Assembly (NCBI GenBank): GCA_907163345.1 | Contig: CAJQUN010000058.1 | Span: 1,426,001 to 1,490,000 of the forward strand | Direction of reading: 5' to 3' | Source: Haberlea rhodopensis | Lineage: Eukaryota; Streptophyta; Magnoliopsida; Lamiales; Gesneriaceae | Length of the DNA stretch: 64,000 nucleotides | Shown: positions 34,807 through 47,169 of the stretch, in pieces | How the letters are laid out: the number at the start of each line of letters is the position of its first letter | How positions within the stretch are numbered: the stretch's first letter is position 1 | Notes under the pieces: model-generated | What the model saw: only the letters and a program-made list of their open reading frames with translations | The model's database searches: none | Told to the model about the DNA's origin: nothing | Made by a program: the position numbers and the translations under genes

Positions 34807-36010
34807 GCATCAATGTCCAATCGTGCATCATGGGTAAAAATTCTAAAATTCTTCAATCGTGCGTCATTGGTAAAAAATCTTATGCAATTGTGGTGCACGT
34901 TTTTTATGCCATTGTGGTTGCACGATTTTCCAATGTTAGTGCATCAATGTCCAATCGTGCATAATGTGTAAAAATTCTAAAATTCTTCAATCGTGCATCA
35001 TGGGTAAAAAATCTTATGCAATTATGGTGCACGATTTTTATGCAATTATGGTGCACGATTTTCCAATGTTAGTGCATCAATGTCCAATCGTGCATCATGA
35101 GTAAAAAATCTGAAATTCTGAAATCGTGCATCATGGGTAAAAAAATCTTATGCAATTATGGTGGACGATTTTTTATGCAATTATGGTGCACGATTTTCCA
35201 ATTTTAGTGCCTCAATGTTCAATCGTGCATCACAATATTAAATAATCGTGCACCAAAAGATTAAAAATTGTGCACCAACATTACAAAGATTCAAGTACAC
35301 CATAATGCTAAAAATCAAGTGCACCTTAATGTACCAAAATCGTGTATCAATGTACAATCACGCACAAACTTTTGGATATAACTGTGTTGTTTGTCGGCCA
35401 ACACTAAACGGCCATAGCTTTTGATCCATGAGAAATTTCGCCTATTATGACCTATGCACAACGTCTTCTCGAGCCGGATCTAACCCAATAGAACTAAATT
35501 GATATTGGCACCATTGAGAACCTGAAATTCCTTGTTTTAGATAGGTTACGCTCAATTTTAAAAAAAATTCCATTTTATTGCTAACTTTGAGTAATTTTCA
35601 TTTCCAAACTGCTTGCCACATTGAGCTCAGATTTTGTGGGTTGCATGTTCTTGTTTGAGAGATTTTTTAGAAAACTTTTCACTTAATTCTGCATGAATTG
35701 ATTTTTAATCTTTGGTGCACGATTTTAAAGCTTGTGGTGCACGATTTATGTAATCTTGTGGTGCACGATTTTGTTGGTGCATGATTTTTTATGAAGGTGG
35801 TGCACATGTTGGTGCACGATTATTTAACATGGTGGTGCAAGATTTTTTATATTTGATGCACTAAAATTGGTTTTGATGCACGATTTCGGCCTGTGGTGAA
35901 TGTTTTTTGGCAAAAAAAAATCAGAATTTTGCGATGCACGAGCTACAGTATTTTTTGTGCACGTGCTACAATACTTTTTGTGCACGTGCTACAGTGATTT
36001 TGTGCTACAG

Positions 36011-38215
36011 TGAACGCGCGAGGGTTATTAATGTCATTTCAACAGGAAATAAATTTAAATGAATTGCTGTTTTTTTGGTGGACTATATTGTATTGTTGTC
36101 CAACTAATGGTACCGACGCGGAAGTGCCCCTACTTAAAATAAAGAAAAGTTAAATGTGTTAACAAAAATCGGGGTGGTGCGCGGTGGGATTGACAAAAAA
36201 TTATCAAACTATTTGTCGGGCTTGGGAAATAACTATCCATACGACCCCTCAATCCACTTAGAGAGTATTTTAGATTGCTTCTCAGAAGTGTTAACATAAT
36301 TATCACATAAAAAATTATATTTTAGGTGTTTAATTTACTTGATTCTACTACTATTTACCTAAAAAAATATGTAAAATCAGAAGCAAATAAGCAAATCATA
36401 AGATGTTTTTGACTGTTTTAACTTATACTGTGTCAATTTTGTAATAAATTAAATTTTATTAAACTCGTTTTTTTTAATATTTTAAATAGCAAACATCAAA
36501 CTCTATTGATGCTAGTAGAAAATCAAAACCATCAAATTAGAAATCAAATAACTTTGAAACTACTCAAACCGAATTCAAATAAATAATTTGACTATACTAC
36601 GCCATGTGATCTACACTCGATGAAACATGATCTCTAAGACCCACAAAAAAAAAAAAAAAAAAAAATTTAAAGCACAATTGATCCAAGAGATATGATTGCA
36701 TCGGTCCTATGCATGTTCTTTATTACACTCATCTTTTTCTCACGGTACTTGTATACTATCGTTCATTGAGTACTTAGGCTTAGAGGATGGAGCCCCTATC
36801 TTGCGTAAAAGCGATCAGAATTCGACATGGAAAAATTCCTTCTAACAGGTTAATGTTATATCAGTTAAACTACGAATCAATTCTAAGGAATCCAGGGCCA
36901 TAGAGGGATTTAAATTTTTTTTTCTTTCCAAATTAAGCTCGTAGTCAATTCAATGGCATCAACCAAGATCACTCGTCATTTATAAATTAAAGCAACATTG
37001 CATGCACGCATCACTTCTTTTACATATCGATATGCATATTCTTTCCTTGACTAGTTAGACTAAGGGCCAAAAAAAAGCACAAAAGTCAAATTCTTCGCGA
37101 TGAAGTGAAAAATGGGTAATTACCTTAAATTTCAAGACTCCTTCGTAATTAATAAGGTTTATCTTTTTAGTCTTCGACATTTCTTTTTGGATTATATTAA
37201 ATCAGTAATCTCTATTATATTTGTTAGGAATCAAATGCTTACACTAGGTCAAAAGCTAAAGTCGTTAACAGAGACAAAACTTTATTTTCTTACAGTGACA
37301 GCAAAAACCATGTACTAAACGAAATGTGGACATGTGAGACTGCACTACATGGATGAAAATATGCCAGACTTTTTATGTCTTAAACGATGTATGATACACA
37401 TTCCACTAGCGCGAAAAAAATTGATGGTTACACTAAGCCCATAATATTGTTATTTTTATTTGATTTGGACTATATAATAATCCAAATAAGTTGGTACAAT
37501 TACAACATAAATTAATGATTTGCTAAAATTTTAAGAATAAGTATATATCATATTTTCTTATAATATGAATACGTTGTTATACGATAATTTAATTACATCT
37601 AATAATTTCCCAACAATTATTTCGTATTTGTTTGATTAAAATAATCAATCACATATAAATTCTTAATTAGTAAAATATATATTCATTAAATCAATCCATA
37701 AAATTCTAAATTAAGTGTTTATAAATTAATTTGACATATATGTTAAATAAAATTTATTTGAATTATCATTAAAATATTATTTATGACTCTGCCCTGATTT
37801 CTCTTTGGGTCGTTGATTGGAATACGACTAAAAATCAACACGATTTTTGCAAATTATAAATTTTTCATGTTGATTTTCAAAATTTCAAAGGCATCGAAAC
37901 CATCGATTGGAAATAATTAGGTTGGTTAATACAAAACGTGATAGTTTGTATCTATCGATCTAAAACTTCCTATAGCTTCATTTTCAGCTAATGTAACATT
38001 AAAAAAGTATTTATATGATGGGAGATTATTAAAAAAAATGAATAGGAAAACATTGGGTAAATGATAGTAATTAATGAAAAAATTACATACGCCTCCCAGG
38101 CGAAAAAAATTTATTACAACTTTGACCTCTAATTTGAATAATAACGGATGTACATACCCTTTGTAAAATAAATGTATTACAATATCATCCATCTAATTTA
38201 TAATAATCTCCTTAT
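36011..38215. other. AT-rich spacer with a second copy of a dispersed repeat
   Basis: No gene seen. A poly(A) run lies at about 36643-36664. The dispersed repeat is listed separately. The rest (36700-38215) is plain AT-rich DNA. Confidence 0.35.
36250..36520. repeat. Dispersed repeat, possibly a MITE (copy 2)
   Basis: Same order of blocks as 13990-14420 but without the 94-bp internal duplication. It shares TTTAGATTGCTTCTCA, AAATATGTAAAA, CAATTTTGTAATAAATT and TAGCAAACA. Confidence 0.55.
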
Positions 38216-38223
38216 GATATAGT

Positions 38224-38722
38224 TAGGGTTGTTTAATGGGGTCAATCCGACCCGATCCGGTCTGGAACTGACCGGTTTCGGGTGCTCTAATTTCAGAACC
38301 GATACGATCCGGTTCCGGGTTGGACGGTTGCAACCCCGGACTAATTTTTTTGAATTATTTTTTTTTCCAAAAAATTAAAGAAATTGTTGCTTAGAGGATT
38401 CGAACACGCGACCATCATCTTCTACTCTACAACTCTAAGCAATTGAGCTAATGGATCTTTGTGTTCATAAACTAACCTCAAGTATATTGATCTAACTTTA
38501 AAAAAAATTAAATTTTAAAATAACGGGTCTAGTTTCGGTTCAGCCCAGAACCAGATCCATTTAGTCCGAAAATGGTAAGATACCGGTTTCGGAACGGTAG
38601 AACCGATCCGGATCGGTATCTTACCGATTTCGGACCGGTTAGCCCGATTTCAGTTCCGAACTGGGCTAATCGGTCCAATTTTGGGCAATGTTTGGATTGA
38701 CCTGACCCGTTAAACAACCCTA
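38224..38722. mobile_element. hAT-like MITE
   Basis: 499 bp with inverted ends TAGGGTTGTTTAATGGG and CCCGTTAAACAACCCTA. Flanking octamers GATATAGT and GATATTGC agree at six of eight bases, consistent with an eroded 8-bp hAT duplication. The interior is filled with GGTTCGG/CCGAACC-type motifs and a tRNA-like segment. Confidence 0.75.
38386..38457 (-). pseudogene. tRNA-like sequence inside the hAT-like MITE
   Basis: On the minus strand TTAGCTCAATTGC resembles an RNA polymerase III A box and GTTCGAATCC is a clear B box about 45 bases later. The acceptor stem does not pair convincingly, so this is a tRNA-derived relic, not a functional tRNA gene. Confidence 0.5.
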
Positions 38723-40230
38723 GATATTGCACATTTTAGATGATAAGTTAATTTTTATAATATTTTCAAAATATAATAAGTTGCCATGGCCTCTCCTGAT
38801 TTTTAACTTTGGCAAATTAATTAATCATCATTGGGAAGTAAAGTCAGCAACTAAATAGTAGTTTTCCACCATTATTACATGGAGCAAATTGTCAACCACC
38901 CCATTAATTTTCATAAATCAAATTTCACATCGATATTTGTGGATGATAAAGCAAGTCAAAAGAACCAAAATTATGCCTTATTTGATCAATAAAAAATGAG
39001 AAGTAAAGCAAAGTATTTTGTAATACCAATTTTAATACTTTTTAAGTGTCACTTCCAAGAAACTAATCAAAATAATATAAAGGTAATTAGTTTAAACTTA
39101 TTTATCTAATAAATCTTGAATGGTTCCGTGGAGGGTAGCATCAAAATTTTCGATTTTGTGCGTGGTTGATTTCAATATAGATATTGTTTTTGAATTATTT
39201 GAAATTAAAAAAAATAATGTTTTTTTGTTTTTTTCAATTTTCAATCCAAATTATATCAACTTAATTTTTCAATACTTAATTACTAATTTTGATTCAGTAA
39301 ATATAAATATATTACTGTATTACGATACAACTAACCACACGGTATATTATCAAATTTTGAAAAATCTTAAATACTGAAAGATCAAATACATACAATAAAA
39401 TGCACATTTGGAAATAAATCAATTGTGTTTCATACACATTCAACTCTGAATTTTATATTTTCAAAATAGAAAATAAAATCAAACATAAGGTATTTGAATT
39501 TATTGTGGTTCATGCAATGACAGTAGTTACTAAATATAAATGAAATTATCAAAAACCATAAATTAATTTTATGTAGCAATCTTATATACGCCGCATAATA
39601 ATACAAGAGGGCCAGATGGTATCATATGATATCATTTTTGGTGGTGAATCATTTTTCAAAAACCCAAAATGTCATATCCCAAATCCATTTTTGGTGAAGC
39701 TTTTATTGGTCGTTCCAATATTTTTTGAATATTGGTTTCATATTTTTAACTCATCAAATCCACTTCTTCCTCTCAAAAAATCCACTTTTGTTCAAAATCG
39801 CCAACGAAAATTTTATGACATACATCATTACGTTTGTTTCATCTCCGCTATTTTTTCACGTTTGTTTCATCTCCACAATTTTAACTTTAAAATATTGAAC
39901 AAGATTTTTTTGGGATTATGACGAACCGAATGAAATTACACACGCAATGCATGTACGTCGTCACCACCGGTTCTAATTAAATGTGAGGTTATATAACAGA
40001 TACAACTTACTTTTATATAATATAAGTACGAGTAAATGAGTAATAGCTTTTCAAAGTAATTATTTTTTATTTTTTAAGCCATTTTTATTTTCTAAAATAT
40101 TTTATACTGTATATGTGTTAATATTATTTATTTATTTTTATCTTTTTGATAAATTTTTCTTATTTTTTCCATGATATAATTATTTTTTAAATTAAAATGA
40201 TAAATTGAACATCAATCTCACATTGATTTG
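38723..40230. other. AT-rich spacer upstream of the WRKY gene
   Basis: No coding sequence or element ends recognised. The A+T content is very high. Confidence 0.35.
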
Positions 40231-40235
40231 TTGAA

Positions 40236-40284
40236 TATAAAAAAGAAACCTAAAAATAGGAAAAGAGACGTCATCAGTTTGACT
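40236..40284 (+). promoter_or_regulatory. Putative core promoter and W-box of the WRKY gene
   Basis: A TATA-like TATAAAAA lies at 40236-40243. A GACGTCA motif is at about 40268 and a W-box core TTGACT at 40279-40284, followed by a CT-rich leader (about 40350-40370). Further W-box cores on the minus strand occur in intron 1 (about 41091) and behind the stop codon (about 42319). Such boxes suggest WRKY auto- or cross-regulation, which is known for the family but only inferred here. Confidence 0.4.
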
Positions 40285-40389
40285 CCCTCGGAGCACTTTA
40301 TCTCTTTCCCGATTTAATCATCTCCGTCCTTTCAATTTCACTCCTTTTGATTCTCTCTCTCTATATTTCTTGAATGCTTTTTATGAGAT

Positions 40390-42200
40390 ATGGCTGTCGA
40401 TTGTATACCGGGCTATAATTCCACCGCTAAAATGGAAGAAACCGCTGCCCAAGAAGCGGCCACCGCCGGCTTTCAGAGCGTCGACAAGCTTATCAGATTA
40501 CTCTCCTCCTCCAAAAATTTCCAAGCAGAACCAACCGCCGACATCGACTGCCGGGCCGTGGCTGATGTCGCCGTCAAGAAATTTAAGAAATTCATATCTA
40601 TACTCGACCGCAGCAGAACTGGCCACGCTCGATTCCGTCGCGGTCCGATTCAGAATAGTCTGAAGAAGGTAGAACCGGATCAAGAACCGGTTGGATCGCC
40701 ACCCCAAGCGCTGCCGGTGGTGGATAAGGCATCGTGTACGAAAATTCAATGTCCAGCTCCGGTTCAGCGGCTTCCTCCGCTGCCGCACCACCACCAACAC
40801 CAACTGACGAGGAACGGATCGTTTGAGAGGAAAGAGACCGCAACTACGATAAACTTCGGGTCGCCGGCGAATTCCTTTAAGTCCGCGTTGACCGGCGATA
40901 CAGACAGTCTGCAACAGTCGATGTCGTCGGGATTTCAGATCACGAATCTCTCCTCCACCGGGAGGCCGCCGCTGTCCACATCCTCTTTCAAGAGGAAGTG
41001 CACCTCCGTGGACGACTCCAACGGCAAGTGTGGCGGTGGGTCAACTGGGAGCCGTTGCCATTGTCCCAAGAAAAGGTAGAGAAAACCAAAAAGTCAACCC
41101 CATGAAAATTTATACTAAAATCATAATTATCCGACAAGAATAATATTTTTGATTCAATCGTTTGATTTGTGGCGTTGAATCAACAGGAAATCGAAGGTGA
41201 AAAGAGTGGTAAGAGTGGCAGCTATAAGCATGAAGATGGCTGATGTTCCACCTGATGATTACTCTTGGAGAAAGTATGGTCAAAAACCCATCAAGGGTTC
41301 CCCTCATCCTAGGTAAATTTTTTTTTTTTTTTTTTTTTTATCGAAAATCATATATTTAGTAATTTTTTTATTCAAATCAATAATAACACCTTGCTATAGT
41401 TAAAAATGCTTTAAAATTAAAGATTACGGAGTTGATTTGAAAGCCCTTAGGTTGTGTTTGGATTGATGTATTTGATTTGAGTGGAAAGATTTGATTTAGA
41501 TGGAATGATTTGGAGGATGTATTTCAAATGACATCCAAGATGGATGGATTTGAAATCCATTACGAGCTATTGAAAATGTTTAACTTTTAATCTACACTGG
41601 ATTTAAAATTCACTTGAATTTTGTCCATCCAAACAACTAAAGGAATTTGAAATCATGGATTTAAAATCCATCATTCCAAATACATCAATCCAAATGCACC
41701 CTTAAATCATTCTATCCAAATAGAATTGAAAACTTCTTGAATTATGTGAAATGTTATTGTCTACAGCAACAATAATTACTCTGACATAATCATAATGGAT
41801 ATATTATACATAGATAAAAATATGATTTATAAATTAATTTTGTAAAATTTCTGCCGATACTTGTCAAATTCTGGTGATTAAAGTCAATTAATTCTTTAGG
41901 AGGGTAATATATGTGTCGCCTCCCACTTAGTTAGAAATTAGACTTTGCTCGAATCATACTATATATTAAATCAATCCCATAATTTTTTAATTATTCTTAA
42001 CTATGCATTAAGATATAATTAATGAGTAATTCATTTTCAGGGGATATTACAAATGTAGCAGCGTAAGAGGGTGTCCGGCCCGAAAACACGTGGAGCGGGC
42101 CCTGGATGACCCGGCCATGTTGATCGTTACTTACGAAGGAGAACACAATCACACCCAATCCAATACAGAAACACCTGCATTGGTCCTAGAATCATCTTGA
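40390..42200 (+). CDS. Group IId WRKY transcription factor (WRKY11/17-like)
   Basis: Exons 40390-41075, 41187-41312, 42041-42200, product 323 residues. The calmodulin-binding C motif region (DVAVKKFKKFIS) lies near residue 60 and HARFRRGP near residue 78. The plant zinc-cluster region ends in RCHCPKKRKSKVKRVVRV before the WRKY domain. The WRKY domain itself has DDYSWRKYGQKPIKGSPHPR, then CSSVRGCPARKHVERAL and ending EGEHNHT, a C-X5-C-X23-H-X-H finger. The intron splitting the WRKY domain after PR is the conserved family position. Group IId members bind W-boxes and act in defence and stress responses, often as negative regulators; that role is by homology. Intron 2 carries a MITE. All splice junctions are GT-AG with consistent phase. 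Confidence 0.95.
41450..41701. mobile_element. Tourist-like MITE in WRKY intron 2
   Basis: 252 bp with inverted ends GGTTGTGTTTGGATTGATG and CATCAATCCAAATGCACCC and target duplication TTA (41447-41449, 41702-41704), typical of PIF/Harbinger-derived MITEs. Inside, ATTTGAAATCCAT-type blocks recur in both orientations, so the element can fold almost end to end. Confidence 0.88.
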
Positions 42201-42727
42201 TCTTATCAAAAGTCCCATCATCAACGGCCCCGATTAAATCACTGTCAAGATAAAAAAGCAAAAGCAGAACAGAAAAATCCAATCACCACCGTCCGATGAG
42301 TTGAAAAAGAGAGGTTTGAGGTCAACCCAGGGTGCTTCCTTTAACAAAGTTGGGGTCAAAATATATTGTCGGTTTCTTTTTCTTTATTCCGCGTTGAAAA
42401 CTTTAGAGAAATTGGAAGGAAAAAAAGAGAAAATAGTAGGTATGGTGGGAATTTGAATCGTTAAAGTGTGAGTGGGTTATTGTTCCCAATTGTCAAATAT
42501 TAATGTTGAACGTTCGCTATTTATTTTTTTTTTATTTTGAAGTGATTGGTTGTCCTAATTTAATTATGGTAGATCTTATCAACTTCCATTGTATTTTATA
42601 TTGTTTCTTTGATGTTTCCTTGCCCTTGAGGTCAGTGTTCTTAGTGTGACGCTTGCGACACATACTCTTATAATTTTTTATTTTATTTTACAAAAAATAA
42701 TACATGTGGCAAGATGTAACCTCAAGG
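42201..42727. other. 3' flank of the WRKY gene
   Basis: Presumed 3' UTR and downstream spacer, including a W-box-like GGTCAACC at about 42319. No other gene. Confidence 0.4.
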
Positions 42728-44220
42728 TTAGGGTTGTAAACGAATCGAATCCAATAGAGTAGAAAAAAATTAGGTTTGAATTCGGCTTGAAATAAATATA
42801 TTCGAGCTCGAGTGCGATTTGAAGTTCGAATATTTTAAATTTTTTTGGTTGAAGTTCAGCTAGAATCAAACTCGAATATGTTCACGAGCTATTCGAATTA
42901 TCACTCGAAAATAAATACCTGAAATATTCGAAATATATTTTTTAATAATATATACTTGTATTTGTTATGATCGGTCCGGAGTGTTTAGAGGGGGGTGAAT
43001 GAACACTCCTATTAAAAATTAATCCCTTGTGATTTCTTTCGGATTAGTGAAAGAAATCTGTTTCTTAATCAACTCTGTTGCAGAACAAACCACTGAATAT
43101 TTTTAGTGCGGAACGGTCTGTTCTTAAATTAGTAAGAACGGCTCGATGGCTTGAATAATAGAACGAGTGCAGAATGATAAAAACACAGAATATGTTTCTG
43201 AAAGTTCGAAGGTGGTGTAATCCTTCTCGTCTCCCCTTCTTCCAATTAAGGAAGGATTCCACTAGAAGACTTTGATTTATACAATCCTGTTGTACAAACC
43301 CGATTCAGCTGGATTTACCTCACTACCAGACTGAAAACTCCTAGTCACTCGATCTGTTTAGACACACTCTGTCTGACAGTTACAATAGTTTCTCACTTCT
43401 ATATTTTAATACAAAATACACAAGATAGACTTTAGTCTATGCACACAGTGATCCTAAATGATCAAATATTACAATGTACTCGTGCTTAAGAAGAATTTCA
43501 GCTCGAGAGCTTCTGAGCTTGTAAGCTTGTGCTGTTTTACTTTCTTGTGTGTTTTTTGATTTTTCAGACTCTCTACTTGAGCTCTTCTGTTGCGTCCTTT
43601 TATAGTTGCATGTACCAACGACATTATTTCCCTTAATGTGCAACTTTTGACTCTGCTTAAACTCTGAGTAAGCTACAGTCTTCTTCTTTAGGGTACTTGC
43701 CGTTCTGGTTCATGCTTTCGGCGACTGTCAGGTAAGCTCTTCTTTGTCTTCTTACCTTTTATGGTAATCTTCAGTCTATGGTCTTTTTCAGCATTAATTA
43801 CGACATTAAATGCTTCAATAAATAGCCGTTAATGATTCGGACTGAAGAACCAATATTTATTCATCCTTGACTGCTCTGATCTGATAAAGATTGAGATCGA
43901 TCTGAAGCTTCGATCTAGTCAGTCTGATTTCTATCGATCCGGTCTGATATGCGATATGCCTTATCAGCTTGATCTGTTTTGAGCGATCAATCTGGTCAGT
44001 CTGATTTCTCTCGATCCGGTCTGATATGTTTTGTCATCTTGTAAACCTTTATCGATAAAGTCCGGAACTAACAGTATTATATTAATACAAAGGACTCAAG
44101 TTCAGCTTGAAAAAAGTTTGAACATGTTCGAGTTCAGCTCGATAATTACGAATACGAGTCAAATATTTTTGGAGCCGGCTCGAAAAGTTCGTGAACCTGC
44201 TTTGATTCGTTTACACCCTT
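42728..44220. mobile_element. MITE with AGGGTTGTAAACGAATC ends, split by a solo LTR
   Basis: Left end AGGGTTGTAAACGAATCGAA (42730) and right end GATTCGTTTACACCCTT (to 44220) are inverted repeats. The interior is rich in TTCGAG/CTCGAA motifs. The flanking octamers CCTCAAGG and ACATAAGG agree at five of eight bases, so a hAT-type duplication is possible but eroded. Without the solo LTR the element is about 380 bp. Confidence 0.7.
42963..44073 (-). mobile_element. Solo LTR, copia-type (SIRE-like end)
   Basis: 1111 bp, TGTTATGATC...AACTAACA on the plus strand, perfect target duplication GTATT (42958-42962 and 44074-44078). A run TTCACCCCCCTCTAAACA on the minus strand near one end is typical of SIRE-like copia LTR 3' ends. 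This gives the minus orientation by inference. No internal sequence remains. Confidence 0.85.
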
Positions 44221-44592
44221 ACATAAGGGCGGCATCAAAAAACCATTTTGCTTTCAATCAAAGGAGAGAAACAAAATCGACATGTCGGCCTCATATTTCT
44301 CTCTGTTGGGTGAGTTCTGGCTAGCATAAGGACAATGCATAATGCTTAAATCAATGGTCCAAATTTAATTTGGACATGTGAAGTCCATATAAAAAATTGA
44401 TTTCAGCTCTTCGATAGCAGACATGTCCATTTAATTCGTTCTAGTTCATTGATCTAAAACTACAGGTTTGATCCCTCTATCAGACAAAAAATTGTACTAA
44501 AATGGATCATCTTCCCACGAGAGATAATGAAAAGAATTATAGAATGAATTGTTAGCTATGCCTATGTCCAAATTAAATTTTGTCCTTTGGAT

Positions 44593-45323
44593 CACTGTTT
44601 TGAAAATCGGATCGGATCAAACGGTTCAACTGGTGATCGTTGCTTGGTCCAGTTGACCTCTTAAACCACCATGCTAACTGGACTGAACCGATCAAAAATC
44701 GTTTCAATTAGTGAATCGATCGTCTGATGAACCAGCCAGTTACTTCATTTTTCATTTTTAAAATTTTAATTTTTTTATTTTTTTTTAAAAATTATAAATA
44801 ATTTTTTAGAACAAAAATATATTATATATAACTTATTGTTATTGAAATAATTATAAAATAATATTATGTATGTCTTATCAAAAATCCATATAATTCTATA
44901 AATATATCTTATATATTATCTATAAATATGTTTACTTTCTTGTAAACTATAAAAAGATGTGATCATTTCATAATTTTTAAATATTTTCTTATGATTTTGG
45001 AACATTGTTCTTTTTGCGAATTGCTTGTTGTTTTTGAGATGCTTTATTATTTTCTTTTATGTGGTTTGATGTGATTTTTGAAATTGGACATGTTATGTTG
45101 GTGTAATGATATTTTTTTTAATTATGAACAACTTAAATCTATAGTGAAAACATGAGATGTATACTACAGAAAGTAAAATAGATATTACATAATAATATCA
45201 TCATCGGTTGAACCATATTGACATCATCACTGATTGAACCAGTGGTTCAATCAATCGGACCGACAGAAACATGTAATCAATAAGGACACTAGTTTCATAT
45301 CCAGCCCGTTGTTGAAAACATTG
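44593..45323. mobile_element. hAT MITE with perfect 8-bp target duplication
   Basis: 731 bp. The ends CACTGTTTTGAAAATCGG and, inverted, CAATGTTTTCAACAACGG pair imperfectly. The flanks CTTTGGAT (44585-44592) and CTTTGGAT (45324-45331) are identical. The interior has GGTTCAA/TTGAACC motifs near both ends and an AT-rich centre. No transposase. Confidence 0.85.
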
Positions 45324-45331
45324 CTTTGGAT

Positions 45332-46567
45332 ATAACATGAGGATATTATCCAATACTAGCATCTCATTACATCTTTCTATTCTACATACCAAGAGTGAGT
45401 TACACAAACAATAAATTTATTATATCATATCATTATTTATAAAAAAATAATATTTCTTTTAAAAATGATTGAAGGTGACAAAATTTAAAATCCTAGCTAT
45501 TTTAAAGAGTATTTTTGAAAATAAAAAAGGGCATGCACTTTTGGGCAAATCCGAATTCGAGTTACGCTCGACACAAAAATTTATTTAGCTCGTTCCCACT
45601 CAAAAAATAAAAAAACTTTAAAAATAGGCATGCAAAAGAGACGACCGGTTTCTCCAACTTAATATGTAGCATGAACTAATATGATATAATATTTAATATT
45701 TAATAAAATTTTAATTTTTTTGTTTTGAATTTTTCATTTAAGTTTTTGGCATCACCATCGAAAATATAAAATTCAAGAATTTTTGAAAAGTTTGACCAAA
45801 TTAAATCAAGATTAATTCTTTTTAGTCGTTGAAAGACAAATTTGGGGATTTTTTTTTTGTGTAAACAATAGTTGAAATTTGAAACCAAATTTTTTAATAT
45901 CATTTACTCATTTATTGACAGAGAAACGTGTCGTATTTGGACGGTTGACAATTCACACCATTGTTATAATAATTATTATTATATTATGGGAAATCAAGGT
46001 AACAAATTTGGACTTTTGTAGCATATATGTTAATAAATGCAATATATTTTAGGAATATCTTACATGTATTAAAATGATTTGACCAGACTTAAATTTGTTA
46101 TTTTACATTTCAGATTTGTATTAATAAAATAGTATTTCATGTTAGCACATATCACGTATTCAATTTTCATAAGTTACATATTAATTGTACCGATCAAGAG
46201 AGTTGTTAATCCGTTGTATGATTTAAAATATTCGAGTTATATTAATACCCTCGTCTGTAACTCCTTGTAACACATTGATTGATCAATTATTTGGGTTAAT
46301 GTTAATATAATATTTGAAGATAACATCGGACTTATCTAGTTCTTGAGAGTCGGTACAGTGCAGGGTCGACAAACTAAATCTAGTCACGTGCTGCTGAATT
46401 AAGGGCCAAAAGATAAAACGTTGTAATTTACTTTATCGTACTAATGTTTTGTGGATCTACTAGTGTATGCCCACTTGGCCAACTGAGTCACAATATACGA
46501 CAGCTTAGGCTCATGCGGCTCTGGACAGCCTTGTATAATGCGGTAAGACCACAAGTTCTCACGTCCA
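45332..46567. other. AT-rich spacer
   Basis: No gene. At about 46190-46280 a piece resembling the TRIM LTR (GTTGTATGATTTAAAATATT, then GAGTTA) may be a further degraded TRIM fragment. Confidence 0.35.
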
Positions 46568-46909
46568 CAAAATACTTTGGCACAATTGTCCATACTTGGA
46601 GGACGACCGAAGCGTGTTGTTTGGGCTGCTATGCGTTTTAAAGATTATAGTTACACTATTACCATAAGTTATAACTTGGATAAAAATGCAATCGTCTGAT
46701 CATACAATTAGTATCAGAGTCAATATCACATGTTCGGTTCCCATGAATTGCAAGATAATAGTGTAATTACTGGGAGAGAGATTGTTGGAGTACAATAATT
46801 GTCCTGCTTGGAGAGCGATCGAAACATGACGTTTCGTCTGCTAAATATTAGAATTTTACTGTTACCACCAGTAATAACTTTGATAAAACGACAAACACTT
46901 GATCCTACG
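46568..46909 (+). mobile_element. Single TRIM-like element, same family as 15678-16195
   Basis: Left LTR about 46568-46706, PBS-like TAGTATCAGAGTC at 46709, internal part about 76 bp ending in GGGAGAGAGAT, right LTR from TGTTGGAG (46783) to about 46909. The layout and length match the tandem copy, including a CGATCGAAACATGAC block in the right LTR. It lies about 260 bp before the start codon of the next gene. Confidence 0.65.
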
Positions 46910-47169
46910 TATCTAAATTCAAATTAAGATATGTTTTAGCATCGAATTTTGGAACAAAGGGATAGAAACATATAATTCCGATTCGAGTTTGGTTCCGATT
47001 ACGTCACATGGGAATAGAAGTTGGGCCTTAGCAACTGAAAGCCCATAAAAATCCTAATCACTTAGGCCCAAATTGTACAGCACTCGCAAAATCCAGAATA
47101 AATCAGAAATTGATAGATCAAAAGGCGGAGGCTTTGGTGGTGAAAGTGAAATAGAGAGATAGTTATGCC

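Larger units (their letters stand above)
31990..36010. repeat. Large bidirectional TGCACGA motif array, split by a solo LTR
   Basis: Left part 31990-32594, right part 34460-36010. More than thirty copies of TCGTGCA or its complement TGCACGA occur in both orientations, mostly within longer units. One is CAATCGTGCATCATGGGTAA, and the other is GCAATTATGGTGCACGATTT. Towards the right end the motif simplifies to TGGTGCACGATTT and finally GTGCACGTGCTACA. Gradual change of the motif toward the flanks resembles subterminal repeats of large DNA transposons, but no transposase or clear terminal inverted repeat was found. Confidence 0.6.

Noticed and set aside
38386..38457. Functional tRNA gene
   Set aside because: Only A and B boxes fit. 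The acceptor and anticodon stems do not pair well, and the sequence is inside a MITE.
40498..40914. 138-codon minus-strand open frame across WRKY exon 1
   Set aside because: It is antisense shadow of the GC-richer WRKY exon, with no independent coding evidence.
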